NCBI GenBank assembly: GCA_015064085.1
Contig: SVSX01000013.1
Span: forward strand, 1 to 41,329
Reading direction: 5' to 3'
DNA from: Oscillospiraceae bacterium
GTDB lineage: Bacteria; Bacillota; Clostridia; Oscillospirales; CAG-272
Length of the DNA stretch: 41,329 nucleotides
The translations under genes and the position numbers were made by a program. How positions within the stretch are numbered: the first letter of the stretch is position 1; every line of letters starts with the position of its first letter. Positions 23,127-32,700 of the stretch are shown piece after piece. The notes beneath the pieces were generated by a model. It did not search any database. It was not told where the DNA came from and was given only the letters and a program-made list of their open reading frames with translations.

Positions 23127-24301
23127 TTAGCCTCCTTGAATCTCAGTGGGATAGGGCTTCCGTCGCAGTTGTAGTCAATACCGAGAAGCTCCTTTGCACT
23201 CGCTCCGATATCGGCGAAGGTGTCGCGTATTCTCAGATCGTCGGGAAGGATATCCTTTGAATATACGATAAGGGGAACGTACTCCCTTGTGTGGTCGGTG
23301 GTAGCCATAAAGGCGGGGTCACAGCCGTGGTCGGCGGTTATGATCAGAAGATCCTCATCGCCCATTCCGGCGATGATCTCGGGAAGCATTGCGTCGAACT
23401 CATTCAGCGCTCTTGCGTACCCCTCGGGGTTACGGCGGTGACCGTATTTTGAGTCAAAATCAACGAGATTTACAAAGCAAAGGCCCTGAAAATCCTTCTT
23501 TGTCAGCTCAATAGAGAGCTCGATGCCCTCTTTATTAGAGTGGGTGTGGGTAGCTTCGGTGAATTTTCTGTCGGCAAAGATGTCTGATATCTTTCCAACC
23601 GAGATCGAATCGAGTCCAGCGTTGAATACCGCCTCGGGAAGAAGGAGAGCAGGGGGCTCGAGGGAGAAATCCCGCCTCTCGGGCAGACGTTCAAAATTCG
23701 GGTAAGTGCCGCCGAAAGGTCTGGCAATAACTCTTCCCACACTGTATTCGCCAACAAGCATTTTACGGGCGGTCTCACAGATAGAGTAGAGCTCCTCAAG
23801 CGGAACGATATCGACGTGCGCCGCTATCTGAAATACACTGTCGGCAGAGGTGTAGACTATAAGATCTCCGCTTTCAAGATGCTCTCTTCCGTAGTCGAGA
23901 ATTACCTGAGTGCCCGAATATGGCAGATTGCAGAGTACGCCTCTGCCGCATTTTTTTGAAAAATCCGCTATAAGCTCGGGGGGGAATCCATTTTCAAAGG
24001 TCGGAAGAGGTCTGTCCGAGATGTGTCCCGCGATCTCCCAATGACCTATTGTGGTGTCCTTGCCCATTGACGCCTCGCGCATTTTTCCGTAAGCACCGCG
24101 AGGGTCGGATACCGTACCTAAAAATCCGAGTCCGTCGATGTTTCCAAGACCCAATGAGAGCAGATTGTCTATCTTCAAAAGTCCTGTTCTGTGAAGAGAG
24201 CCGAGGGTCGACGCCCCACTGTCTCCAAAGTCGTCGGCGTCGGGGGCTTCTCCCGCTCCGAGACTGTCAAGCACGAAAAGAAATATCCTTTTTTTCTTCA
24301 T
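23123..24301 (-). CDS. deoB: phosphopentomutase
   Basis: DeoB interconverts (deoxy)ribose-1-phosphate and -5-phosphate, linking nucleoside breakdown to the pentose phosphate pathway. The 392-residue protein shows alkaline-phosphatase-superfamily metal motifs: FVLDSLGAGEAPDADDFGD at the start, the phosphorylated-residue region MGKDTTIGHWE, and VDFDSKYGHRRNPEGYA plus LLIITADHGCDP and TTDHTREYVPL near the end. It lies between deoD and cdd in one operon. Confidence 0.96.
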   Translation of the reverse strand: MKKKRIFLFVLDSLGAGEAPDADDFGDSGASTLGSLHRTGLLKIDNLLSLGLGNIDGLGFLGTVSDPRGAYGKMREASMGKDTTIGHWEIAGHISDRPLPTFENGFPPELIADFSKKCGRGVLCNLPYSGTQVILDYGREHLESGDLIVYTSADSVFQIAAHVDIVPLEELYSICETARKMLVGEYSVGRVIARPFGGTYPNFERLPERRDFSLEPPALLLPEAVFNAGLDSISVGKISDIFADRKFTEATHTHSNKEGIELSIELTKKDFQGLCFVNLVDFDSKYGHRRNPEGYARALNEFDAMLPEIIAGMGDEDLLIITADHGCDPAFMATTDHTREYVPLIVYSKDILPDDLRIRDTFADIGASAKELLGIDYNCDGSPIPLRFKEAK

Positions 24302-24309
24302 TTTTTACC

Positions 24310-25035
24310 TCATATAGACGTTGCAAGGTCAAGGGCAAGTGTCATCATATCGGTGAAGGAATTCTGTCTTTCCTCGGCAGAGAGAGCCTCGCCCGTAACA
24401 AGAGAGTCGGATACTGTGCAGATAGCGAGGGCATTTTTTGAGGCGCGTGCCGCGTTCAAATAAAGCGCGGCGGCTTCCATCTCCACCGCGAGAACTCCAA
24501 GCTTTCCCCAGGAGGTGCTTTCGTCGGAGAAATCGGCGTAAAAGGTATCGGAGGAGAGCAGATTTCCTACCTTATAGGAAAGCCCCATTTTTTCGGATAT
24601 CTCCGCCGCCTTGCGCAGAAGCTCAAAGCTTGCGATGGGCGCGTAGCTTCCGTTGAGACGGTATTGAGACGCGAAGGAGGAATTCGTACAAGCGCCCATG
24701 CCGAGCACGATGTCACGAAGCCTCAGTGAAGGGGAGATAGCTCCCGCAGAGCCGATCCTTATTATATTGTCGACCTCGAAAAAGTTGAAAAGCTCATAGC
24801 TGTAAATACCCATAGATGGCATACCCATTCCGCTTGCCATTACCGAAACGGATTTTCCCTTGTAGTATCCCGTATAGCCCTTAACGCCTCTTACGTCGTT
24901 GAAGAGCTCGGCACTTGTGAGAAAGTTTTTTGCCACGAATTCCGATCTTTTGGGGTCTCCCGGCATAAGAACTGTTTTTGCTATCTTGTCGGGAGACGAG
25001 CAGATGTGCGGTGTTGGATAAGGCTTGTTTTCCAT
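24310..25035 (-). CDS. deoD: purine nucleoside phosphorylase, DeoD type
   Basis: DeoD cleaves purine nucleosides with phosphate to a free base and (deoxy)ribose-1-phosphate, the substrate of DeoB. The 241-residue length fits the hexameric family. Visible features are the N-terminal TPHICSSP, phosphate-binding MPGDPKRSEFVA, the MGMPSMGIYSYEL and IRIGSAGAI stretches, and the substrate loop VEMEAAALYLNA followed by the catalytic region TVSDSLVTGE. It is eight bases upstream of deoB in the operon. Confidence 0.96.
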   Translation of the reverse strand: MENKPYPTPHICSSPDKIAKTVLMPGDPKRSEFVAKNFLTSAELFNDVRGVKGYTGYYKGKSVSVMASGMGMPSMGIYSYELFNFFEVDNIIRIGSAGAISPSLRLRDIVLGMGACTNSSFASQYRLNGSYAPIASFELLRKAAEISEKMGLSYKVGNLLSSDTFYADFSDESTSWGKLGVLAVEMEAAALYLNAARASKNALAICTVSDSLVTGEALSAEERQNSFTDMMTLALDLATSI

Positions 25036-25056
25036 AATGCTGCTACCTTTCTTATA

Positions 25057-25647
25057 TTACTGCCTGTCGTTATCGATAACGCCCTCCATATAGTAGGACG
25101 CCTCCATATCGGCAACGCAAAGTGAGAAAGCCAGAGGGAACATCTCAAGCGCCTTTCCCACCTGATTTGCGTCCTCAGGACCTGAAAAGCCCATATGATA
25201 GCGGATCGCAAAGGCTTCGTCGCGCGTGAGCTTCATATATCCCGAGATTATGTAGACCGATTTCTCGCCGTGACCGTAGGGGAGAGTATCGTCAATAGTG
25301 TAATAGGGAACAGACTCCCAGACACCGTTTTTCTTCACGTTGCGCATCTCGCTCTTATAGAAATTCACCTTGCAAAGGTCGTGAAGGAGCGCGACGATCG
25401 CGAGACTTTCCTCCGAGAAGTTAAAGCCGTACTTGTCACGGAAGCGGGGTCTTTTCGCAAAATCGCAGAGACATTCGTAAACGTTGAGGCTGTGCTCGAG
25501 CAGCCCACCCTCATACGCTCCGTGGAAGCGTGTACTTGCGGGAGCGGTGAAAAAATCGCTTTTGAGAAGATAATCAAGGAGCTTGTCGCTTCCTTCTCTC
25601 TTGATACAGGCGTTATAGATCTCAATAAATTTTTCTTTGTTTGTCAT
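25057..25647 (-). CDS. HD-domain phosphohydrolase
   Basis: A 196-residue HD-superfamily protein. The motif residues are present in order: HGAYEGGLLEHSLNVYE, then VALLHDLCKVNFY, a PYGHGEKS histidine, and a late VADMEAS aspartate. The pattern resembles the HD part of YhaM-type 3'-5' exoribonucleases, but the OB-fold nucleic-acid-binding domain is missing, so substrate and activity are open: nucleotide phosphohydrolase is the other option. It is the first gene of the deo operon, 21 bases before deoD, and its position suggests a nucleotide-linked role. Confidence 0.8.
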   Translation of the reverse strand: MTNKEKFIEIYNACIKREGSDKLLDYLLKSDFFTAPASTRFHGAYEGGLLEHSLNVYECLCDFAKRPRFRDKYGFNFSEESLAIVALLHDLCKVNFYKSEMRNVKKNGVWESVPYYTIDDTLPYGHGEKSVYIISGYMKLTRDEAFAIRYHMGFSGPEDANQVGKALEMFPLAFSLCVADMEASYYMEGVIDNDRQ

Positions 25648-25709
25648 AAATAATTTATCCTCTCATACAATTTTTAAGGTGTGGAAATAATATTATCATT
25701 ATTATTATC

Positions 25710-25738
25710 ATTTTAACATAAAATAAAATATAAATCAA
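25710..25738 (-). promoter_or_regulatory. probable promoter of the deo operon
   Basis: On the minus strand TTGATT (25733-25738) and TAAAAT (25710-25715) have a 17-base spacer ending TATGT. The leader between promoter and gene contains repeated ATTATTATC units. Confidence 0.6.
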
Positions 25739-25792
25739 CAGTAAAAAAAGTGTTTTTAAAAATAAAATTTATAAAAAGCAATGGGAGGTACT

Positions 25793-26956
25793 ATGTTCAG
25801 AAAAAAAGAATGTGTAGCGATGCTGTTAGCGGGAGGGCAGGGGAGCAGACTAATGTCACTCACCTCAAAAACCGCAAAGCCAGCTGTAGGCTTTGGGGGG
25901 AAGTACAGAATAATTGATTTTACACTCTCCAACTGTGTTAATTCGGGCTTTGACACCGTGGGGGTGCTGACTCAATATCAGCCACTATTCCTGAACGATT
26001 ACATCGGTAGCGGACTACCCTGGGATCTTGACAGAGAATTCGGAGGAGTGAAGATCCTTCCACCCTATCAGGGGAAGAAGCGAGCCGATTGGTATCGGGG
26101 AACGGCAAATGCCATATATCAGAATATGGAATTTATTGAAGGCTACGATCCCGAGTATGTGCTGATACTTTCGGGAGACCATATATATAAAATGGACTAT
26201 TCAAAAATGCTTGAATATCACAAGGAGAAGGGGGCAGACTGTACGATCGCGGTCATAGACGTCCCTCTTTCCGAGGCGAGCAGATTTGGAATTATGAGCG
26301 TTGACGAGTCGGGGCGGATTTATAAATTTACCGAGAAGCCGAAGCAGCCCGACAGCACAAAGGCGTCGATGGGAATATATATCTTTTCAAAGGATAAGCT
26401 CTTCAGATATCTTACCGCCGATGCCGCGGACAAGGGGAGCTCAAACGATTTTGGAAAGAACATTATTCCCGCAATGCTGAAAAACGGTGAGAAAATGATA
26501 GCCTATCCATTCAGCGGATATTGGAAGGACGTGGGCACACTCGGCTCACTCTGGGAGGCGAATATGGATCTTCTTTCAGATCCATCTATCTTAGGTGACG
26601 AGAGCTGGAGGATCTATACTCGTCACAGCCCCTCAGCTCCGCAGTTTATTGGCGAGGGCGCAATACTCGAAAATTCCTCGGTTACCGAGGGCTGTGAGAT
26701 ATACGGCAGAGTTGAAAATTCTGTTCTCGGAGCGGGGGTCAAGGTGATGCGAGGTGCTCTTGTCAAGGACTCGGTGCTTTTCTCGGGAGTATTTGTCGAC
26801 GAGGGCGCGCGGGTGAGCCGCGCTATAGTTGACTCGGATGCCCATATAGGGGAAAACAGCACTGTCGAGGGTGAGCGTGATAATATTGCCGTGGTTGAGT
26901 CGGGTTTCAGGGTTGAAGTCGGGAAAAATTTTCAGGATCTGAGGGAGGAGAGATAA
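25793..26956 (+). CDS. glgC: glucose-1-phosphate adenylyltransferase
   Basis: GlgC makes ADP-glucose for glycogen synthesis. The start is set at 25793 ([20 protein letters not shown]) because the in-frame ATG at 25781 lies inside the GGGAGG ribosome binding site. The 387-residue protein shows the nucleotide-binding [13 protein letters not shown], the allosteric/catalytic [38 protein letters not shown], the substrate loop [10 protein letters not shown], and a C-terminal left-handed beta-helix. It starts divergently from the deo operon, and glgD follows after two bases. Confidence 0.96.
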   Translation: MFRKKECVAMLLAGGQGSRLMSLTSKTAKPAVGFGGKYRIIDFTLSNCVNSGFDTVGVLTQYQPLFLNDYIGSGLPWDLDREFGGVKILPPYQGKKRADWYRGTANAIYQNMEFIEGYDPEYVLILSGDHIYKMDYSKMLEYHKEKGADCTIAVIDVPLSEASRFGIMSVDESGRIYKFTEKPKQPDSTKASMGIYIFSKDKLFRYLTADAADKGSSNDFGKNIIPAMLKNGEKMIAYPFSGYWKDVGTLGSLWEANMDLLSDPSILGDESWRIYTRHSPSAPQFIGEGAILENSSVTEGCEIYGRVENSVLGAGVKVMRGALVKDSVLFSGVFVDEGARVSRAIVDSDAHIGENSTVEGERDNIAVVESGFRVEVGKNFQDLREER

Positions 26957-26958
26957 AA

Positions 26959-28092
26959 ATGACGGTTGCGGGACTTGTTTTTTCTAACGTATATGACGGT
27001 GCGCTCCCGGAGCTCACCGCAAGAAGAACTATGGCGGCTGTGCCATTCGGGGGTAGATACAGGCTCTTTGATTTTGCGCTTTCCAATATGGTAAACTCGG
27101 GTATATCGAGAGTCGGTGTGATAACACACAATAACTATCACTCACTGCTGGGACATATCGGAAACGGCAAGGATTGGGATATGTCAAGGCGCTCGGGGGG
27201 GATCAAGATACTTCCGCCCCTTGTGAGAGCCTATGAAAACGGCGGCGCGAATATTCTTCCCACCACAAGACTTGAGGCGCTTGAGGGGGTAATTGGATTT
27301 ATTGCCTCGTCAGCCGAGGAAAATATACTTTTCTCAGATTGCGACACCGTCTGCAATATCGATCTTCGTGAGCTTTTTGAGGCGCACAGGAGAAGCGGGG
27401 CGGGCGCGACCGTTCTCATAAAGAAAATGACTATCAAGGAACGGCTGGGCTCGGGACAAAGATATTTCTGTGAGGTTGGAGAGGACGGATTTCTCACCGA
27501 CGTATACGCCGCGGGGCGGGGAAGCTTTTCCGGCGATCTTCTCACCGATATCATAATTTTCAAGAAGGATTATCTTCTCTCGGAGCTCTCAAGGGCGATC
27601 TCCCACGGTGGCAGAGATTTTTACCGTGACGTGCTGGCGGTCTCTGTTGAAAACGGTCAGGTCTTTTCACACAGATTTGAGGGAACGCTTATGAGGATAT
27701 CCTCGCTCGAGGATTATTTTGACCATTCGATGTCACTTCTTGAGAAAGAGGTGAGAGACAGCCTCTTTTGTAACTTGTCCCGTCCGATACTCACCAAGGT
27801 GAGAAATTCGCCGCCCACTGTCTACAAAGAGGGATCTTCGGTGAAAAATTCCTATATCGCAGACGGCTGTACCATAGAGGGCAGTGTCGAGAACTCGATA
27901 ATCTTCAGAGGAGTGAAGATATCCCGCGGTGCATCGGTCAGAAACTGCGTCATAATGCAGGACTCGGTGATAGGCAGAAACGCCGAGCTTTGCTATGCAA
28001 TATCCGATAAGGACGTGGCTGTGAGAGACGGAAGAAAGCTTTTTGGCTATAAAAGCGTTCCGCTATTTATGCCAAAGGGGGCAAATATCTGA
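26959..28092 (+). CDS. glgD: glucose-1-phosphate adenylyltransferase subunit GlgD
   Basis: This 377-residue homologue of GlgC is of the GlgD type found in Firmicutes. It has a weakened active site: the N-terminal AGGxGxRL loop is replaced (MTVAGLVFSNVYDGALPELT), while the scaffold motifs VPFGGRYRLFDFALSNMVNSG and NILFSDCDTVCNI remain. GlgD forms a heteromer with GlgC and modulates activity and regulation. It lies two bases after glgC with a GGGAGGAG site inside the end of glgC. Confidence 0.94.
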   Translation: MTVAGLVFSNVYDGALPELTARRTMAAVPFGGRYRLFDFALSNMVNSGISRVGVITHNNYHSLLGHIGNGKDWDMSRRSGGIKILPPLVRAYENGGANILPTTRLEALEGVIGFIASSAEENILFSDCDTVCNIDLRELFEAHRRSGAGATVLIKKMTIKERLGSGQRYFCEVGEDGFLTDVYAAGRGSFSGDLLTDIIIFKKDYLLSELSRAISHGGRDFYRDVLAVSVENGQVFSHRFEGTLMRISSLEDYFDHSMSLLEKEVRDSLFCNLSRPILTKVRNSPPTVYKEGSSVKNSYIADGCTIEGSVENSIIFRGVKISRGASVRNCVIMQDSVIGRNAELCYAISDKDVAVRDGRKLFGYKSVPLFMPKGANI

Positions 28093-28121
28093 GAACTGTC
28101 CTCTTCGCTCCTAAAAAATAC

Positions 28122-28150
28122 TTGACCTTTTCGAAAAAAAGAGATATAAT
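28122..28150 (+). promoter_or_regulatory. sigma-A promoter
   Basis: TTGACC (28122-28127) and TATAAT (28145-28150) with a 17-base spacer, upstream of the small protein and PHP genes. Confidence 0.85.
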
Positions 28151-28174
28151 TAAGGAAATAGAAGAGGTGAAAAA

Positions 28175-28522
28175 ATGGGACTTATAAAAACAGTAATAAA
28201 AAGACACACCAAGAGCAAAAATCCAAACAGCAAGAGATATCGCAGAGATATGGCAGAGCAGATCTGCGGACAGCATATAAAATACGTTACCGAGCGCATA
28301 GGCGACGTTGAGACTGTCATAGGCCGCAACGGCGGACTCAATATAAGAAACGATGAATTTATCGTCTACGCCTCCGCCGACATTATTTTCAGGTGTCCCG
28401 TTGACGATCTGGTGGCAAGTGAGCTTCTTTCAAAGGACGGTGTCGTGCTGTCGGGTCCCGACCTTGAGCACGGCGGCGTACATAGGTCGATAATCGCCTT
28501 TTACGTTTATTACAGAAAATAA
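28175..28522 (+). CDS. small conserved hypothetical protein
   Basis: A 115-residue soluble protein with a basic N-terminus ([20 protein letters not shown]) and a mixed alpha/beta body ending [13 protein letters not shown]. An AGAGGTG site precedes it. It is followed after 16 bases by the PHP gene, so the pair is probably cotranscribed from 28122. I know no function for it. Confidence 0.7.
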   Translation: MGLIKTVIKRHTKSKNPNSKRYRRDMAEQICGQHIKYVTERIGDVETVIGRNGGLNIRNDEFIVYASADIIFRCPVDDLVASELLSKDGVVLSGPDLEHGGVHRSIIAFYVYYRK

Positions 28523-28538
28523 AAAAGGTGGTATCCTT

Positions 28539-29558
28539 ATGAGAAAGTATCTTCTCCCCGAAAAAGGGGAATTCTACAAGGCAAATCTTCACTGCCACAC
28601 AACGATCTCGGACGGCAGACTGTCTCCCGAGGAGGTAAAAAAGGGCTATAAGGAGCAGGGATATTCTGTGGTAGCCTTTACAGATCACGAGGTGTTTATA
28701 CCGCACCCCGAGCTTTGCGACGGTGAATTTCTTGCTCTCAACGGTTATGAGCTTGAGACGATCGAGCCTGTCCTTGACGTAAAGCACAGAAGGTGTACCC
28801 ATCTCTGCTTTATTGCAAAAGACCCCGAGAAAAAGGATCAGGTCTGCTTTTCCAAGGATTACATATGGGGTAACGCAAAGAATTATCTTGACGTGATAAA
28901 TTACGACAGAAGCGCACCCGACTATGAGAGGGTATATTCCCACGAGGGAATAAACGATTTGATCGCAAATGGTAAGAAGGCGGGATTTTTCGTTACCTAT
29001 AATCATCCCAGATGGTCGCTTGAGACCGCTGAGGAGTATTGCGGATACAAGGGAATGGACGCTATGGAGATCCTTAACTACGGTTGCGCGGTTATGGGAT
29101 ACGACGATCACAATGAACAGGCGTATGACGAAATGCTGAGGTCGGGAAGCAGAATATTCTGTGTTGCCGCGGACGACAATCATAACAAAGCCCCTATGGA
29201 CGACAAGCTCAGGGGAGACAGCTTCGGCGGATACGTTATGATAAAAGCGGATAAGCTCGAGTATAAGACTATCATAAGCGCTCTCGAAAGCGGAAGCTTT
29301 TACGCCTCCTCAGGACCTCAGATCAAGGAGCTTTACTATGAGGACGGAGCTATTTATATAAGCTGCTCCGAGGCTTTAAAGGTGGTTGCGAATTACGGTA
29401 TGAGACGGGCGAGGGTCGTTGTTACCGATGACACTCCGATAACCGAGGCAAGCTTTTCTGTAGAAGCAGACTCGGGATACGTAAGACTTACGGTGATAGA
29501 TAAAAACGGAAAATTCGCCCATACCCACGCTTACTTCGTTGATGATCTGAACAAATAA
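28539..29558 (+). CDS. PHP-domain metal-dependent phosphoesterase-like protein
   Basis: A 339-residue protein with PHP-superfamily metal-binding motifs in order: [17 protein letters not shown] near the start, VAFTDHEVF, a central His/Glu region, [10 protein letters not shown] and VAADDNHNK. These histidines and aspartates bind three metals in related phosphoesterases, phosphatases and the polymerase PHP domain. The C-terminal 90 residues form a beta-rich accessory domain ([20 protein letters not shown]), a pattern seen in stand-alone PHP hydrolases. The substrate is not evident. Confidence 0.88.
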   Translation: MRKYLLPEKGEFYKANLHCHTTISDGRLSPEEVKKGYKEQGYSVVAFTDHEVFIPHPELCDGEFLALNGYELETIEPVLDVKHRRCTHLCFIAKDPEKKDQVCFSKDYIWGNAKNYLDVINYDRSAPDYERVYSHEGINDLIANGKKAGFFVTYNHPRWSLETAEEYCGYKGMDAMEILNYGCAVMGYDDHNEQAYDEMLRSGSRIFCVAADDNHNKAPMDDKLRGDSFGGYVMIKADKLEYKTIISALESGSFYASSGPQIKELYYEDGAIYISCSEALKVVANYGMRRARVVVTDDTPITEASFSVEADSGYVRLTVIDKNGKFAHTHAYFVDDLNK

Positions 29559-29682
29559 GTCGGCACTGCCAACGGCGGCGGAAGATGAAATTGTCGTTTT
29601 GTGTAATAGTTCGTTTGTTTTGTTCCTTTTATTTCAATGCTTTTTTTGTTACAATAATAAAAAACAAAAGGAGAGAACTATT

Positions 29683-30729
29683 ATGATAACATCACAGGAT
29701 ATCAAAGCAGCCGCCAAAAGAATGGGCGCAGACATCGTCGGTATCGGCTCGATAGACCGCTGGAGCACAGCTCCTATTCAGATGGACCCCAAGCAGATCA
29801 TGCCTAAGGCAAAATCAATTATAGCGCTAGGTTTCCGAGTCCTACGCGGATCACTCAGAGGCATCGAGGAGGGAACGTATTTTTCGAATTATTCGGCAAT
29901 GGGTTACGGCGGAATTACATATCTCTATATGCCAATGACCGTTATCAATCTCAGTAAAATGATCGAGGATGCGGGTTATGAGGCAGTTCCTATGGGACAT
30001 CAGAGTGATTGGAGAGCGATTGACAGCACAGGATATTTGCGCGAAAATTATTCAAGACCCGTTGCTCCCGGCAAGGCGGCACCCGACGTTATGGTAAGTA
30101 TGCGTATAGCAGGCTTTCTTTGCGGACTTGGTGAGATAGGATACTCCAAGATGCTGCTTACTCCCGAATTCGGTCCTCGTGTACGAGTCGGTATCATTAT
30201 AACCGAGCTGGAGCTTGAGCCGGACCCGATCATTGAACCCGGAACACTTTGCAACCGTTGTATGGCTTGTGTTCGCGAATGTCCGGGCGGATGTATTCCC
30301 GCTGACAGAACGATCAAGGCAAACGTAAACGGATACGAGCTTGAATGGGCAGATGTTGAAATGGATAAGTGTGATAAGGTATTCCAAGGCGCTACCGAAT
30401 GCAAAGAGGGAGAGTACGGAGATTACATTTCAAAGCCGGGATATGAGGGCAAGTACGTACACTCGGAGATCTCACCCTTTGTACACGCTCCCAAGGCATT
30501 GTACAAAACAGGAAAGGCAATTTGTGGCGCGAAGGGATGTACTCGCGCGTGTATGATCAGCCTTGAAAAGCGAGGCGTTCTGAAGAACAAATTTGAAAAT
30601 CCCTTCCGTACCGAAAAGCCTTGGAAGGTGGATTGGTCGCAGGAGGCTATTGAGGTTGATTACAAAGCACCCTATGAGGGACTCGATTCTCCAAATGCAA
30701 AGAAATTTAAGGATACTGATACTGACTGA
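29683..30729 (+). CDS. 4Fe-4S protein, QueG/reductive-dehalogenase-like
   Basis: A 348-residue iron-sulfur protein. The start at 29683 (MITSQDIKAAAKRMGADIVGI) has an AAGGAG site; the longer upstream frame would add a hydrophobic Cys-rich leader that looks spurious. A ferredoxin-type cluster motif CNRCMACVRECPGGC lies at about 186-200. A later group (CGAKGCTRAC, near 284) is not a full second ferredoxin motif. The N-terminal half resembles the cobalamin-binding domain of epoxyqueuosine reductase and reductive dehalogenases. A true tRNA-modifying QueG would carry two classical clusters, so this is more likely a paralogue with an unknown reductive role, probably acting with the next gene. Confidence 0.75.
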   Translation: MITSQDIKAAAKRMGADIVGIGSIDRWSTAPIQMDPKQIMPKAKSIIALGFRVLRGSLRGIEEGTYFSNYSAMGYGGITYLYMPMTVINLSKMIEDAGYEAVPMGHQSDWRAIDSTGYLRENYSRPVAPGKAAPDVMVSMRIAGFLCGLGEIGYSKMLLTPEFGPRVRVGIIITELELEPDPIIEPGTLCNRCMACVRECPGGCIPADRTIKANVNGYELEWADVEMDKCDKVFQGATECKEGEYGDYISKPGYEGKYVHSEISPFVHAPKALYKTGKAICGAKGCTRACMISLEKRGVLKNKFENPFRTEKPWKVDWSQEAIEVDYKAPYEGLDSPNAKKFKDTDTD

Positions 30730-30735
30730 TCGAAT

Positions 30736-31773
30736 ATGATAAAATACAGTGTAGGATTTCAGTTATATGAAAATGGGGAAGAACCCTTTTCTCAAATTGT
30801 AAAAGCATATAAGGAGCGCATATCCGAGGTCTTTTTCCCGTGGCAGGATATTGCCACGGGTAGGAGTGCCCTTGCGACCCGTCACGGATATACCGATTGG
30901 TCGGCACAGGCAAGAACTGAAGAAGAGCTTCGTGCAATCAAGAATTTGGGAATAAAGCTTGACCTGCTTTTCAATGGAAACTGCTATGGCGAATATGCGA
31001 TCTCGGAAAAGCTTGCTAATACCGTTGTTTCTGTTATTGAATATCTTGAACACATTAGTTGCGGTGTTGATATCATTACAACCGCGTCTCCCGCGATTGC
31101 GCATACGGTGAAAAAGCATTTTCCCCAAATTGAGGTGCGCGCATCGGTCAATATGCGAATCGGGACGGTGAAGGGGATGGAATATCTTGCCGATCTCTTC
31201 GATTCCTTCCACGTGCAGAGAGAATATAATCGAGATTTTGAGCATTTGAAAATGCTTAAGGATTGGGCGGATAAGGCGGGGAAAAAGCTGATAATGCTTG
31301 CAAACAGCGGCTGCTTTGTCAACTGCTCTGGACAGAGCTTTCACGATAATCTTGTAGCTCACGAGGCAGAGATCTGCGAGGTGAAAAATCTTGATGATTT
31401 TTTGCCGTATGTCTGTTGGCGCAGCTTGAAGAAAAAAGAAAATTGGCATATGCTTCTGGAAAATACCTGGGTGCGTCCCGAGGATATTCATTATTATGAG
31501 GGGATTTTTGATACGGTCAAGCTTGCCACAAGAATGCATTCGCTCCCCGGAATGGTGATCGACGCTTATGCCAGAGAGAGCTATGTCGGCAACACTCTCG
31601 ATCTTTTTGAGCCGGGATTTGGCAGAGCCATCGCCCCATTTATAATCAGTAATCAGAATTTTCCGAAGGATTGGTTTACCAAAACCTCTTCTTGTGATAA
31701 ATTATGTCATAAGTGCGGTTATTGCAAGGACGTGCTCTCTCAGGTGATTATCAACACAGAGGAAAATATATGA
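30736..31773 (+). CDS. peptidase U32-like TIM-barrel protein
   Basis: A 345-residue protein that resembles the U32 family in its barrel and Cys-containing motifs: ISCGVDIITTASPAIAHTVKK, EVRASVNMRIGTVKGMEYL, and IMLANSGCFVNCSGQSFHDN, which is close to the U32 pattern LxNxGCxxxC. The C-terminal CDKLCHKCGYCK gives a four-cysteine cluster that could bind iron-sulfur or zinc. Some U32 relatives are Fe-S enzymes in hydroxylation pathways rather than peptidases. Its start is six bases after the Fe-S gene, with no evident ribosome binding site, so it is probably translationally coupled. Confidence 0.62.
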   Translation: MIKYSVGFQLYENGEEPFSQIVKAYKERISEVFFPWQDIATGRSALATRHGYTDWSAQARTEEELRAIKNLGIKLDLLFNGNCYGEYAISEKLANTVVSVIEYLEHISCGVDIITTASPAIAHTVKKHFPQIEVRASVNMRIGTVKGMEYLADLFDSFHVQREYNRDFEHLKMLKDWADKAGKKLIMLANSGCFVNCSGQSFHDNLVAHEAEICEVKNLDDFLPYVCWRSLKKKENWHMLLENTWVRPEDIHYYEGIFDTVKLATRMHSLPGMVIDAYARESYVGNTLDLFEPGFGRAIAPFIISNQNFPKDWFTKTSSCDKLCHKCGYCKDVLSQVIINTEENI

Positions 31774-32588
31774 TCATAAACAATCAATTTTTTGATGATC
31801 TCCGCATTTCGGATATATCGGGCTCTTCAGGTGTACGAGCTTATGGAAGGAAGGCGGATCATAGCAATCGCGGACGAAAGAACAATGGAATTCTGTATAT
31901 TTGGAGCGGGGAGGCAAGGTTTTACGACGCTCAGAAAGAAAAAGTCGTTGCCAGCAACGGTGATATGGTATTTCTCCCCAAGCACAAAAAATACAAAATG
32001 GAATACACGGCTGAAAGCACCACTTTTGTTTTGGCGAATTTTGAATTACAGGATAAAAATAATGATGATATCTGTCTTTTTGAAGATATTACAATTCTGG
32101 CGAAGGATGATATGACCCAGCGCATCGCAAAAACAATGATGAGCTTCGAGCTTTGCTGTAGCCTCAGAACCATTGAAGCGACATTGAGAAAAAAAGAGCT
32201 GATGTACAGACTATTTGGCCTGATCTACAATTCAAAGCCGTATCTGTCACAAAGAAGTGATATTGATCTGAAGATCTTTGACGGTGTCCGTTTGTTAGAG
32301 CAAACTTATCTTGAAAATCTGCCAATTTCCAGATATGCCGAGGCATGTCACGTGAGCGTAAATACCTTTAGAAGCGTATTTCAAAAGCAATTTGGAGTAT
32401 CTCCGCTCAAATACAGAAATCATCTGCGAATCGAGAGAGCAAAGGAGCTGCTGAGCGAGGGAGGCTTTACGGTAGCGGAGGTGGCATACGCCAGCGGGTT
32501 TGAAAACATAGGCTATTTTTGCAGATATTTTCGGCAGATCACGGGAGAATCCCCGAGTGAAACGAAAAGAAAAAAACAAAACAGTTGA
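31770..32588 (+). CDS. AraC-family transcriptional regulator
   Basis: A 272-residue regulator. The start (MIINNQFFDDLRISDISG) overlaps the previous stop as ATGA, which supports coupling and excludes the longer upstream frame. Residues to about 150 form a cupin-like domain (LYIWSGEARFYDAQKEK...GDMVFLPKHKKYKME). The C-terminal double helix-turn-helix contains ISRYAEACHVSVNTFRSVFQKQFGVSPLKY and VAEVAYASGFENIGYFCRYFRQITGESPSE. It probably autoregulates and controls the Fe-S/U32-like pair. A terminator follows 60 bases downstream. Confidence 0.9.
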   Translation: MIINNQFFDDLRISDISGSSGVRAYGRKADHSNRGRKNNGILYIWSGEARFYDAQKEKVVASNGDMVFLPKHKKYKMEYTAESTTFVLANFELQDKNNDDICLFEDITILAKDDMTQRIAKTMMSFELCCSLRTIEATLRKKELMYRLFGLIYNSKPYLSQRSDIDLKIFDGVRLLEQTYLENLPISRYAEACHVSVNTFRSVFQKQFGVSPLKYRNHLRIERAKELLSEGGFTVAEVAYASGFENIGYFCRYFRQITGESPSETKRKKQNS

Positions 32589-32650
32589 TTGCTATTAAAT
32601 GCTCTCCTCGGTCATTAAAAGAGCTATATCATTAAATTTCAATATAAAAC

Positions 32651-32696
32651 GGGGGCTGCCGCAAATGCAAATTTGCGACAGCCCCTGCTTTTTTTG
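32651..32696 (+). terminator. terminator after the AraC gene
   Basis: GGGGCTGCCGCAAAT pairs with AATTTGCGACAGCCCC and is followed by a T-rich run. It is convergent with the minus-strand Gly-rich protein gene that ends at 32701. Confidence 0.88.
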
Positions 32697-32700
32697 TTAT

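Noticed and set aside
28389-29183. Long open frame opposite the PHP-domain gene
   Set aside because: It is antisense to a gene with clear metal-binding motifs; the translation has no domain and a low-quality start.
30763-31539. Open frame opposite the U32-like gene
   Set aside because: It is fully inside a gene with good coding features and has no ribosome binding site.
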